DNA of 64,000 bases from JAVEDQ01 sp963783105 (GCA_963783105.1 CAWAMI010000003.1:930001-994000), one strand, 5' to 3'. Counted from the stretch's first letter, positions 24,445-32,719 are shown. The notes: generated from the letters alone by a model not told the origin. Program-made: numbers and translations.

Positions 24445-25311
24445 ATGGACATCGGCATCGGGCTCCCCAACACCCTCGAGATCGCCGGCCCCGCGGTGGC
24501 CGAGTGGGCGCGCAAGGCGGAGGAGCGCGGCTTCTCCACCCTCGCGACGATCGACCGCATCGTCTACCCGACCTACGACTCGCTGACCACCCTGGCCGTC
24601 GCCGCCGGGGCCACCGAACGCATCCGCCTGTTCCCGGACATCCTGATCGCGCCCCTCTACAACCCGATCTGGCTCGCGAAGTCGACGGCAAGCCTGCACG
24701 CGATGTCCGGCGAACGGCTGACGCTCGGGCTCGGCGTCGGCGGACGCCCCGACGACTTCGCCGCGATGGATCGGGACTTCGACGGCCGCGGGCGGCTGAT
24801 GGACGAGACGCTCGACGTGCTGCGCCGGGCCTGGCGCGGCGAGAGCCTGGTGCCGGACAACGTGACCGGGGGCGACATCGCCGTCGCCCCGGCCACGCCG
24901 TCGTCCCGCGTGCCGGTCCTGATCGGCGGCAACGGCAAGCCGGCCATCCGGCGCACGGTCGAGTACGGGGACGGCTGGACCGCCGGTGGAGCCCGGCCGC
25001 ACGAGGTGGCGTCGATGAACGAGCAGATCCGGTCTGCCTGGCGCGAGGCCGGACGCGACGGGGAACCGCGGCTGGCGGCGCTGACCTACTTCGGGCTGGG
25101 CGACGAGCGCGCGTCCCGTGCGGCGCTGCAGACCTACTACGGCTTCCTGACCGACTACGTCAGCTTCATCGTCGAGGGCGCGCTGCGCACCGAGCAGGAG
25201 GTGAAAGACGCGGTGAAGGGCTTCGAGGACGCCGGCGTCACCGAGCTGATCCTCAACCCGACCGTCCCCAACCTCGACGAGATCGACCGGCTGGCCGACA
25301 TCGTCTTCTGA
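24445..25311 (+). CDS. LLM-class flavin-dependent oxidoreductase
   Basis: 288 residues with the luciferase-like TIM barrel: MDIGIGLPN start strand, RIRLFPDILIAPLYNP, GERLTLGLGVGGRPDDF, and VPVLIGGNGKPAIRRTVEYGDGW. These proteins use FMN or, often in actinomycetes, F420. The substrate is unknown. The ATG at 24445 has a GAGAGGA ribosome site and begins directly with the first strand; an in-frame TTG at 24418 is less likely. It is convergent with the class II DAHP synthase. Confidence 0.87.
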   Translation: MDIGIGLPNTLEIAGPAVAEWARKAEERGFSTLATIDRIVYPTYDSLTTLAVAAGATERIRLFPDILIAPLYNPIWLAKSTASLHAMSGERLTLGLGVGGRPDDFAAMDRDFDGRGRLMDETLDVLRRAWRGESLVPDNVTGGDIAVAPATPSSRVPVLIGGNGKPAIRRTVEYGDGWTAGGARPHEVASMNEQIRSAWREAGRDGEPRLAALTYFGLGDERASRAALQTYYGFLTDYVSFIVEGALRTEQEVKDAVKGFEDAGVTELILNPTVPNLDEIDRLADIVF

Positions 25312-25325
25312 CGCGTCCGCGGGGT

Positions 25326-25367
25326 TGGGTGCCCCAGCGGCTGCCAGGGCGACCGCTGACACACCCA
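25326..25367. terminator. Possible bidirectional terminator hairpin
   Basis: Nested stems between convergent genes: TGGGTG (25326-25331) with CACCCA (25362-25367), and AGCGG (25336-25340) with CCGCT (25353-25357). There is no T-run, as is common in GC-rich actinomycetes. Confidence 0.35.
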
Positions 25368-25389
25368 GCCTTGCCGGACGAGAGCCGTC

Positions 25390-25440
25390 AGCGCTGCTGC
25401 AACATCAGCGCTTCTGCAACATCAGCGCTTCTGCAACATC
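25390..25440. repeat. 17-bp tandem repeat spanning the aroG stop codon
   Basis: Three consecutive copies of AGCGCTTCTGCAACATC (plus strand); the outermost has one mismatch. The copy nearest the gene encodes the final residues EMLQKR, and the TGA is formed at a copy junction, so two copies lie outside the reading frame. Confidence 0.9.
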
Positions 25441-26753
25441 TCTGCGACGAGGAAGGCCAGGTCCAGCGCCTGCGAGGTGTTGAGCCGCGGGTCGCACGCT
25501 GTCTCGTAGCGCGTCTCGAGGTCGCCCTCGAGGATCTCCTCCGCCCCGCCGAGGCACTCGGTGACGTTCTCGCCGGTGAACTCGACGTGCAGCCCACCCG
25601 GCCACGTGCCGAGGTTGCGGTGCACCTCGAAGAAGCCGAGCACCTCGTCGAGCACGTCGTCGAAGTGCCGCGTCTTGATCGCGCCGACCGTGCGGGTGTT
25701 GCCGTGCATCGGGTCGCAGGTCCAGACGACCTGGTGGCCGGTCGCGCGCACCTTCTCGACCAGCGGCGGCAGGGCGTCCCGGATCTTGCCGGCACCCATC
25801 CGCGAGATGAGCGTGAGCCGTCCCGGGACGCCGTCGGGGTCGAGCCGTTCGACGATCTCCGCGGCCTGCTCCGGCGTTGTCGTCGGCCCGAGCTTGACCC
25901 CGACCGGGTTGCCGATGGACGCGGCCATGGCGAGGTGGGCGCCGTCGAGCTGCCGGGTGCGCTCCCCCACCCACACCATGTGCGCGGAGGTGTCGTAGGC
26001 GAGCCCGGTCGCGTCCTCGGTCCGGGTCAGCGCCCGCTCGTACTCGAGCAGCAGCGCCTCGTGGCTGGTGTAGAGCTCGACCATGTGACCGGCGGAACCG
26101 AGGTCGACGTTGATCGCCCGCAGGAACGACAGAGCCCGCTCGATGTCGCGGGCGATGAGCTCGTACCGCTCCCCCGCCGGCGAGCGGCGGACGAAGTCCT
26201 GGTTCCAGGAATGCACCTGGTGCAGGTCGGCGAACCCGCCGTAGGCGAAGCCGCGCAACAGGTTCAGCGTCGCCGCGCTGTTCTGGTACGCGCGCATCAT
26301 GCGGCGCGGGTCCGGGATGCGGGCCGCCGGGGTCGGCTCGAGGCTGTTGACGGCGTCGCCGCGGTAGGACGGCAGCCCGGTCGCGGCCTCGATGTCCGTG
26401 GAGCGAGGCTTGGCGTACTGCCCCGCCATCCGGGTCAGCTTCACCACGGGCAGCGAGGCACCGTAGGTGAGCACGACCGACATCTGCAGCAGGGTCTTCA
26501 CCTTGTCGCGGATGGCGTTCGCGGTGTTGCCGGCGAAGGTCTCGGCACAGTCGCCGCCCTGCAGCAGGAACGCCTCACCGCGGGCGACGGAGGCGAGCCG
26601 CTCGGTCAGCGTCCGGATCTCCGGGCCGGTGACGAGCGGCGGGACCGTCTCGAGTTCGCCGACGGTCTGGGCGAGGACGGCGACGTCGGGCCAGGCGGGC
26701 TGCTGAGCCGCCGGTAGGTCGCGCCAGGCGTCGAGAGCGAGACGGGCGGCCAC
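25422..26753 (-). CDS. aroG: Class II 3-deoxy-7-phosphoheptulonate synthase
   Basis: 443 residues with class II hallmarks: LLQGGDCAETF, MAGQYAKPRS, PSYRGDAVN, TSHEALLLEYE, MAASIGNPVGVKLGPTT, ISRMGAG, VVWTCDPMHGNT and HVEFTGENVTECLGG. It catalyses the first step of the shikimate pathway and in mycobacteria is regulated through chorismate mutase and aromatic amino acids. The start GTG at 26753 gives an N-terminus slightly shorter than the M. tuberculosis enzyme. The 3' end is formed within a 17-bp tandem repeat. It follows pfk on the same strand after 116 nt. Confidence 0.94.
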   Translation of the reverse strand: MAARLALDAWRDLPAAQQPAWPDVAVLAQTVGELETVPPLVTGPEIRTLTERLASVARGEAFLLQGGDCAETFAGNTANAIRDKVKTLLQMSVVLTYGASLPVVKLTRMAGQYAKPRSTDIEAATGLPSYRGDAVNSLEPTPAARIPDPRRMMRAYQNSAATLNLLRGFAYGGFADLHQVHSWNQDFVRRSPAGERYELIARDIERALSFLRAINVDLGSAGHMVELYTSHEALLLEYERALTRTEDATGLAYDTSAHMVWVGERTRQLDGAHLAMAASIGNPVGVKLGPTTTPEQAAEIVERLDPDGVPGRLTLISRMGAGKIRDALPPLVEKVRATGHQVVWTCDPMHGNTRTVGAIKTRHFDDVLDEVLGFFEVHRNLGTWPGGLHVEFTGENVTECLGGAEEILEGDLETRYETACDPRLNTSQALDLAFLVAEMLQKR

Positions 26754-26869
26754 GTCGATCCAGGTTACGGGACCTGCCCACGTCCGCTTGCGGCCAAGCT
26801 GTGTGGGCTTGAACCGGCTGGACCCGGCTCAACCCCGCACAGCCCGGGGCGGCCGCGGCGCCGCCCCGG

Positions 26870-27898
26870 TCAGCCGAAGAACACCTCGGCCTCGGCGTAG
26901 AGCTCCGCCGGCACGGTCTTGAGCTCCCGCGTCGCCTCCTCCAGCGACACCCGCACGATGTCCGTCCCGCGCAGGGCGACCATCGTCCCCCAGTCGCCCT
27001 CGGTCACCGCATCGATCGCGTGCAGCCCGAAGCGGGTGGCGAGCCAGCGGTCGAACGCCGTCGGCGTCCCGCCGCGCTGGATGTGCCCGAGCACCGTCGT
27101 GCGCGCCTCGTGCCCGGTCCGCGACTCCAGCTCGCGTTCCAGCGACTGGCCGACGCCGCCGAGCCGCACGTGGCCGAAGGCGTCGAGTTCGCCGGTCGCG
27201 GTCGCGAGCTGACCCTCCTTCGCCTGCGCGCCTTCCGCCACGACGACGATCGGCGCGTACCGGCGGGTCGCAAAACGGGACTCGACGTATTCGGCGACCT
27301 CGTCGATGTCGAACGGCCGCTCGGGGATGAGGATGACGTTCGCTCCGCCGGCGACCCCGCTGTGCAGGGCGATCCAGCCGGCGTGCCGGCCCATCACCTC
27401 GCAGATCAGCGTCCGCCGGTGGCTCTCCGCCGTGGTGTGCAGCCGGTCGATCGCCTCGGTGGCGATGGTGACCGCCGTGTCGAAGCCGAACGTGTAGTCG
27501 GTCGCGCCGAGGTCGTTGTCGATCGTCTTCGGCACGCCGACGACGTGCACACCGTCGTCGTGCAGCCGCCTGGCGACCCCGAGCGTGTCCTCCCCGCCGA
27601 TGGCGATGAGGGCGTCGATCCCGAGGCGCTCGAGCGACGCGCGCACCCGGTCCACGCCGCCGTCGATCTTGTAGGGGTTGGTCCGGCTCGAGCCGAGGAT
27701 CGTGCCGCCGCGGGGCAGGATGCCGCGGACCGCGTCGACGTCGAGCGGCGTCGTGTCGCCCTCGATCGGGCCGCGCCAGCCGTCGCGGAACCCGACGAAC
27801 TCGTGGTCGGCGTCCCGCACCCCCTTGCGGACGACGGCGCGGATGACAGCGTTGAGGCCGGGGCAGTCACCGCCGCCGGTCAGGACTCCGATGCGCAT
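26870..27898 (-). CDS. pfkA: 6-phosphofructokinase, pyrophosphate-type residues
   Basis: 342 residues, a group III actinobacterial phosphofructokinase: VLTGGGDCPGLN, GSSRTNP, IGGEDTLG, PKTIDNDL, EVMGRHAGWIA. The residue at position 104 is Asp (GGEDT) and at 124 is Lys (PKT). In characterised enzymes Gly104 goes with ATP and Asp104 plus Lys124 with pyrophosphate, as in the Amycolatopsis methanolica enzyme. I therefore predict a reversible PPi-dependent enzyme, while the fold assignment itself is certain. ATG at 27898 with TAACGT 6 nt upstream. Confidence 0.93.
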   Translation of the reverse strand: MRIGVLTGGGDCPGLNAVIRAVVRKGVRDADHEFVGFRDGWRGPIEGDTTPLDVDAVRGILPRGGTILGSSRTNPYKIDGGVDRVRASLERLGIDALIAIGGEDTLGVARRLHDDGVHVVGVPKTIDNDLGATDYTFGFDTAVTIATEAIDRLHTTAESHRRTLICEVMGRHAGWIALHSGVAGGANVILIPERPFDIDEVAEYVESRFATRRYAPIVVVAEGAQAKEGQLATATGELDAFGHVRLGGVGQSLERELESRTGHEARTTVLGHIQRGGTPTAFDRWLATRFGLHAIDAVTEGDWGTMVALRGTDIVRVSLEEATRELKTVPAELYAEAEVFFG

Positions 27899-27904
27899 TC
27901 GATC

Positions 27905-27910
27905 ACGTTA
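27905..27910 (-). promoter_or_regulatory. -10 element TAACGT, leaderless arrangement
   Basis: Minus-strand TAACGT, 6 nt, then the ATG of the phosphofructokinase. It faces the divergent element at 27961 about 50 bp away. Confidence 0.55.
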
Positions 27911-27960
27911 GACCTCGCTCACCGGAGATGTCCCGGCCCCCCGCCCGGAGCCGCCGCCAG

Positions 27961-27966
27961 TAGGTT
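27961..27966 (+). promoter_or_regulatory. -10 element TAGGTT before lipoprotein gene
   Basis: TAGGTT, 7 nt, then the GTG at 27974. Same layout as the N6 group with one extra base. Confidence 0.45.
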
Positions 27967-27973
27967 CTGCGTC

Positions 27974-28921
27974 GTGCCCCGTCGACGACTCGCCCTCCGT
28001 CTCGCCTGCCTGGCAGCCGTCGCCGGGCTCGCCCTGGCGTGCTCGAGCGGGACGGACGCCCCGGCCGGCGGCGGGCGCCCGGCAGCCGGCAGCCCGGCCG
28101 CCGTCGCCACCCCGACACCGACGCCCACCCCGCCGCCGGAGCTGCCGCGGGGCGGACGCACGATGTTCCCCGACCATCGCGTCATCGCCTACTACGGCAG
28201 CGGCGAGTTCCCCGGCCTCGGCGTACTCGGCAAGACGCCGCCCGACCAGGCCGCTCAGGCGATCCAGAAGCAGGCGGGCGGCTACGCGTTCGCGGGGCGC
28301 AAGGTCCTCCCGGCGATGGAGCTGATCACCACCGTCGCGCTGGCGCAGCCGGGGCCGATGGGCATCTACTCCTCGACCGGCAACCCGGACGTCGTCCAGA
28401 AGTACCTGGACGTCGCGCGTAAGAACAAGATGTACCTGATCCTCGACTTCCAGCCGGGGCAGGGCGAGTTTTTGCCGCAGGTGAAGCGGTTCGAGAAGTT
28501 CTTGACCCAGCCGGACGTCGGGGTCGCGCTCGACGCCGAATGGCGGATGAAGAAGGGGCAGATCCCCGGCAAGACCTACGGATCGGCCACGGCCGCCGAG
28601 ATCAACGGCGTCACCGCCTACGTCCAAAGCCTGGTGCAGCAGAACAACCTGCCGGAGAAGCTGGTGCTCATCCACCAGTTCCGGCTGGACATGCTCCCCG
28701 ACCGGCAGAACATCGTCGCGCGGCCCGGGCTCGCCACCGTCTTCCACGCCGACGGCTTCGGCCCGCAGAGCGAGAAGAAGAAGGTCTACGCGGCGCTGGC
28801 GCTGCCGCCGTCGCCGTTCCACATCGGGTTCAAGCTGTTCTACAAGGACGACCCGGACCTGATGACGCCGAAGCAGGCGATGGCGCTGCAGCCGCCCCCC
28901 GACCTCATCACCTACCAGTAG
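27974..28921 (+). CDS. Predicted lipoprotein of unknown function
   Basis: 315 residues. An Arg-rich signal peptide ends in LALAC with Cys23 predicted to be lipidated, followed by a Gly/Pro/Thr linker to about residue 60. The mature domain (about 65-315) alternates strands and helices with acidic residues at strand ends (LILDFQPGQ, GVALDAEWRM, VLIHQFRLDML, FHADGFG), which suggests a TIM-barrel, possibly glycosidase-like. I do not recognise a named family. It diverges from pfkA; GTG start without a ribosome site. Confidence 0.75.
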   Translation: MPRRRLALRLACLAAVAGLALACSSGTDAPAGGGRPAAGSPAAVATPTPTPTPPPELPRGGRTMFPDHRVIAYYGSGEFPGLGVLGKTPPDQAAQAIQKQAGGYAFAGRKVLPAMELITTVALAQPGPMGIYSSTGNPDVVQKYLDVARKNKMYLILDFQPGQGEFLPQVKRFEKFLTQPDVGVALDAEWRMKKGQIPGKTYGSATAAEINGVTAYVQSLVQQNNLPEKLVLIHQFRLDMLPDRQNIVARPGLATVFHADGFGPQSEKKKVYAALALPPSPFHIGFKLFYKDDPDLMTPKQAMALQPPPDLITYQ

Positions 28922-28946
28922 CCGGGACGGACCCTGCGAGACACCG

Positions 28947-29073
28947 AATCCGGCGTTGCGTCAGGAGGCGGCCCGCTCCGCACGCCAACACCCGAACCGG
29001 CGTTGCGCCAGGACGCAGCTCGCTCCGCACGCCAACACCCGAACCGGCGTTGCGCCAGGAGGCGGCCCACACC
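28947..29073. repeat. 47-bp intergenic tandem repeat
   Basis: About 2.7 copies of a 47-bp unit (copies begin at about 28947, 28995 and 29042); the third copy stops after about 32 bp. Copies differ at only a few positions, including one inserted T. The repeat fills most of the 220-nt gap between the lipoprotein and the RlpA-like gene; that gap holds no convincing gene. Confidence 0.85.
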
Positions 29074-29141
29074 CCATCCGCGACACCAGCCACGAGCTGA
29101 CCCGCCTTCATCAGGACCCGCAGGCTGACGATGGTCTGTAA

Positions 29142-30364
29142 GTGGGAGCTACGAAGCGGCGCCGCGGAACCGCGGTTCGGCGACGGCGGCTCGTCCTCGG
29201 CGCCGCCCTGACCTCTGCCGCGTGCGTGCTGTCCGTCTTGCCGACCGGCGTGGGAGCGAACGCGGCGCCGGCGACGCCGTCCATGGCGAATCCCTCGGTC
29301 GGAACGGTGACGGACCCTCGGTGCCGGACCCCTCCGTGACGGCGGCCGACCTGCAGCCCGAGCCCGACCTCGCCCACCTTCAGCACGACCTCGCCGACGC
29401 GGAGGGTCAGGTGGTGACCGCGACCACCGCGGCGCGCGCCGCGGCCGGGCGGGCCGTGGAGGCCCAGATCGCCCGCAACCAGGCCGCCACGGACGTCGAC
29501 GCCGCGCGCGCCCAGCTGCAGACCGACGTCCGGCGCTCCCTCGTCGCCGGCCCGGTCGAGAACATGCCCGGCTGGGTTCTCTCCCCCGAACCCGGCGACG
29601 CGGGGCTGCTCGGCGTGATGCACCAGCGGGCCGTCACCCGGCGCGCCTCCACCGTCACCGACCTGCAGGGCGCGCTCACCCGGCTCGACGACGCCGGTCG
29701 CACCCTGGACGTCGAGCGCGAGGCCGCGACGCGCGAGGCGGCCACCGCCGTGCTCGCCGCCGACAAGGCTCGCCGGCTCCTCGACCAGGGGCAGCGCATC
29801 CACGCGTCGAACGTCGCCGTGCAGGCGCAGCTCGACGCGCGCAAGCGCGAACTCGACGCGCTGAATGCGGCGCTGCTGGCCTCGCTCGCCCCGGTGCAGG
29901 CGTCGAAGCCGCCCGGCGGGAACACTGCCCCCGACACGACCGGCCCGCTCCCGCCGGCCGTCGACACCTTCCCGGACGGAACCAGGCCCGACGCCTCCGC
30001 CGCGGCTCAGGCCGCGGTGCTGCGGGTGCTGGAGGCGACGCCGCCCGGCCAGATCCCGGCCGGCTACCGCCCCAGCGGCCAGGTGCTGGTGGGCGAGTCC
30101 AGCTGGTACGGACCCGGCTTCATCGGCAGCCCGACCTCGAGCGGCGTCCCCTACGACCCGGAGAAGCTCACCTGCGCGATGCTGAAGGTGCCCCTCGGCA
30201 CCGTCGTGCGGGTCACCGCGGCCACCGGCCGTTCCGTGACCCTGCTGGTCAACGACCACGGGCCCTACGTCGGTGACCGGATCATGGACGTCTCCATGCG
30301 GGCCAACCGCATCCTCGGCCTCGGGCTCGGCACGGTCCGGATCGAGGTCCTGCGCCCCGCGTGA
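29142..30364 (+). pseudogene. Secreted coiled-coil/RlpA-like protein, apparent frameshift
   Basis: The first part (29142 to about 29316) encodes a perfect signal peptide: KRRRGTAVRRRR, a hydrophobic core and GANAAPATP. This frame stops at 29340. The rest, in another frame, encodes a long helical region (about 29350-29920, coiled-coil-like DAEGQ..AREAATAVLAADKARRLL) and a C-terminal RlpA-type double-psi barrel (SSWYGPGFIGSPTSSGVPYD..NDHGPYVGDRIMDVS). Adding one C in the C-run at about 29313-29317 joins them: VTDPSVPDPSVTAAD. It is either a sequencing slip or a true inactivation. The intact protein would be secreted and act at peptidoglycan. GTG start at 29142 has no strong ribosome site. Confidence 0.75.
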
Positions 30365-30387
30365 CGGCGCCGAGCCCCGCGCGTCCG

Positions 30388-30888
30388 TCAGCCGACCGGC
30401 CGGTGCCCCGCCAGCGGCGCGAGCACCGACCAGCGGGCCAGGTTGTGCCGTGCGTCGGCGAGGGCGTCGTGCTGGTCGGCCGGTTCGGAAGGCAGCGACG
30501 GGCGGCCGACCTCGTCCCAGAGCTGGCGGAGGTCGCGGGTGAAGCGCGGCAGCGCCCGCGGGAGGTCGGGCATCGACCCGTAGAGCTGACACAGCGCCAC
30601 GTGGTCGTAGGCGGCGTACCAGGCCCACAGCTCCACCCGGCCGGGCCCGTCGGTGAGGAACTCGAGCACCTCGTCGCGGATCCGCGCCCGCGAGCGCCAG
30701 GACGACGAGGACGGCGGCGGCAGCTTGTCGAGCACGTTGCGCCGCACCCAGGCACCCGCGCGTTCGGGGTCGAACTCGGTGGAGACGGCGTAGTACTCCC
30801 GGGTCCCGGTCTCGTCGACGATGCCGATCGAGACGAGGTCGATGGTGCGCCCGTCCTCGATGAACTCGCAGTCGTAGAAGTAGCGGAT
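30388..30888 (-). CDS. 3'-5' exoribonuclease, Rv2179c-like, no standard start
   Basis: 166 residues if translation begins at the codon before RYFYDCEFIEDG. This opening carries the catalytic DxE of the DEDD RNase T-like fold; later come YAAYDHVALCQLYG and the DALADARHN region with the remaining acidic residues. M. tuberculosis Rv2179c begins MRYFYD; here the equivalent codon is ATC, and no ATG, GTG or TTG occurs in frame between it and the upstream stop. The gene begins 12 nt after the acyltransferase stop, across an AGCG repeat. Non-canonical ATC (or CTG at 30900) initiation with translational coupling is inferred. Confidence 0.8.
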   Translation of the reverse strand: MRYFYDCEFIEDGRTIDLVSIGIVDETGTREYYAVSTEFDPERAGAWVRRNVLDKLPPPSSSSWRSRARIRDEVLEFLTDGPGRVELWAWYAAYDHVALCQLYGSMPDLPRALPRFTRDLRQLWDEVGRPSLPSEPADQHDALADARHNLARWSVLAPLAGHRPVG

Positions 30889-30899
30889 CGCTCGCTCGC

Positions 30900-31631
30900 T
30901 CAGGCAGCCGCGCGGTCGGTCGGCTCGGAGGGCTTCTCGTTCACGGCGCGCGTCGCGGCCGCCAGCTCCTCCTTGGCCTTCGCCGCGTAGGTGTCCACGT
31001 ACTCCTGGCCGGAGAGCATCATCAGCTCGTAGAGGATCTCGTCGGTCATGCTCCGCAGCACGAACCGGTCGTCCTCGAGCCCCTCGTAACGGCGGAAGTC
31101 GAGCGGCTTGCCGATGCGGATGCCGACGCGCCGGATGTTGGGCCGCACCTGACCGGGGGGCTGGACCTCGAAGGTGCCGATCATCGCGACCGGGATGACG
31201 GGCACATCGCCCTGCAGCGCCATCCGGGCGACCCCGATCTTGCCGCGGTAGAGCCGGCCGTCGGGCGAGCGGGTGCCCTCCGGATAGATACCGAGCAGCT
31301 TGCCCTCGCCGAGGATGCGGACGCCGGTGCGCAGGGCCGCCTCACTCGCCGCGCCACCGGTCCTCTCGATCGGGACCTGGCCGACACCGCTGAAGAACAA
31401 CTTCTTGAAGAAGCCCTTCAGGCCGCGCTCGTTGAAGTACTCGCTCTTCGCCAGAAAGGTGATCCGTCGCGGCGCGACCAGCGGCAGGAAGATCGAGTCG
31501 AGGAACGACAGGTGGTTGCTCGCGAGGATCGCCGGCCCGGTGTCCGGAATGTTGTGCAGACCCTCGACCCAGGGGCGGAACAGCGGGCGGAGGATCGGCG
31601 AGAGGATCGCCTTGACCACCCAGTAGAACAA
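30900..31631 (-). CDS. Lysophospholipid acyltransferase (PlsC family)
   Basis: 243 residues with acyltransferase blocks: SNHLSFLDSIFLP (NHxxxxD, catalytic), FLAKSEYF, GIYPEGTRSPDG and VIPVAMIGTF. It transfers an acyl chain to a lysophospholipid or glycerol-phosphate derivative at the membrane; an N-terminal hydrophobic helix anchors it. The M. tuberculosis counterpart is Rv2182c. The start is TTG at 31631 with a strong GAGGAGAG ribosome site. The C-terminal tail is Ala/Lys-rich. It precedes the exoribonuclease in an operon. Confidence 0.9.
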   Translation of the reverse strand: MFYWVVKAILSPILRPLFRPWVEGLHNIPDTGPAILASNHLSFLDSIFLPLVAPRRITFLAKSEYFNERGLKGFFKKLFFSGVGQVPIERTGGAASEAALRTGVRILGEGKLLGIYPEGTRSPDGRLYRGKIGVARMALQGDVPVIPVAMIGTFEVQPPGQVRPNIRRVGIRIGKPLDFRRYEGLEDDRFVLRSMTDEILYELMMLSGQEYVDTYAAKAKEELAAATRAVNEKPSEPTDRAAA

Positions 31632-31924
31632 CGTTCTCTCCTCGCCCGGTACCGCCCGCCCGTCTGTGGTTCCGACGTCTCACGCCCGCCGGACGATCCC
31701 TTCGGATCGCATCGTCGGAACGATCGCGCGTCCGGCCTGGATCAACCCTGCCCGCCCGGCCTGTTCCTCGAACCCTAGGAGCGCCTCGCTCCGACGTCCA
31801 TACGCCACCCGGGGGTGCACCGCGCACAAGGCTACGGACGGGCCGGTGGAGCGCCGCACAAGCCGGTGCGTCAGGGCTGCTCGCGTGCGAGCATGGGAAG
31901 GGACTTCGGCGGAGGTGGGCGCGG
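31632..31924. other. Divergent intergenic region, 293 nt
   Basis: No gene is supported. A TAGGGT hexamer lies on the minus strand at 31772-31777, far (about 140 nt) from the acyltransferase start, and an imperfect inverted repeat around 31692-31721 (GGACGATC / GGATCGxxxCGTC) could be a regulatory site. Nothing more is evident. Confidence 0.4.
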
Positions 31925-32719
31925 GTGGCGGTTCTGACGGGCGCGGAGCCCTTCGTGGCCGACGGAGGACCGGTGGGCGCGCTCGTGCTGCACGGGTTCA
32001 CCGGGACGACGCAGAGCATCCGGCCCTGGGCACAGCACCTCGCCGCCGCCGGGTTGAGCGTGTACGCGCCCCGCCTGCCGGGGCACGGCACGCGCTGGCA
32101 GGACATGGCGCGGACCCGCTGGTCGGACTGGTACGCCGAGGCGCTCCGCGCCTTCGAGTCCCTGCGGTCCCGCTGCGACCAGGTGTTCGTCTGTGGGCTG
32201 TCGATGGGCGGCACGCTCGCCCTCCGGCTGGCGGAGGAGCGGCGCGGCGATGTCACGGGGGTCGTCGTCGTCAATGCCTCGCTCGGCACCGACCGGGCAG
32301 ACATCAAACTGCTGACGGTTGCCCGGCTCTTCGTCCCCGCATTCCCGGGCATCGTCAACGACGTCAAGTCCGGCGAGGTCGCCGAGCTCGGATACGACAA
32401 GATGCCGTTGAAGCCGGCGCACTCGCTGGCGCAGGCGTGGGACCTCGTCCGCGGTGACCTCGACCGGATCACGGCCCCGATGCTCGTCTTCCGCAGCCGG
32501 GAGGACCACATCGTCCCGCCGGTGAGCGGCCAGTACCTGCTCGATGGCGCCCGGTCGGCTGAGGTCCGCGAGCGGGTCCTCGAGAACAGCTACCACGTGG
32601 CGACGCTGGACGCCGACGCGCCGACCATCTTCGCCGAGACGCTGGAGTTCATCGGGCAGCACGCCCCCGGACCGGCCGGCGCGGACGCCGCCTCGGTCGC
32701 GACGGGGGCACCGGCATGA
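31925..32719 (+). CDS. Alpha/beta hydrolase, Est30-like carboxylesterase
   Basis: 264 residues. LVLHGFTGTTQS (oxyanion loop), GLSMGG nucleophile elbow, VFRSREDHIVPP acid turn and NSYHVATLDADAP with the catalytic His are typical of Est30-type monoacylglycerol lipases/carboxylesterases. It is a paralogue of the product of 45360-46145, with the same HGFTG, GLSMGGTLA and SxHVATLD blocks. GTG start at 31925 with GGAGG upstream. Its stop overlaps the next ATG by 4 nt. Confidence 0.88.
   Translation: MAVLTGAEPFVADGGPVGALVLHGFTGTTQSIRPWAQHLAAAGLSVYAPRLPGHGTRWQDMARTRWSDWYAEALRAFESLRSRCDQVFVCGLSMGGTLALRLAEERRGDVTGVVVVNASLGTDRADIKLLTVARLFVPAFPGIVNDVKSGEVAELGYDKMPLKPAHSLAQAWDLVRGDLDRITAPMLVFRSREDHIVPPVSGQYLLDGARSAEVRERVLENSYHVATLDADAPTIFAETLEFIGQHAPGPAGADAASVATGAPA

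Noticed and set aside
28947..29073. CRISPR array
   Set aside because: Units are contiguous 47-bp tandem copies without unique spacers, and no cas gene is present.
28540..29100. A frame running through the 47-bp repeats (PEPALRQEA-type repeat peptide)
   Set aside because: It begins inside the lipoprotein gene in another frame and has no start signal; the repeats are better seen as intergenic DNA.
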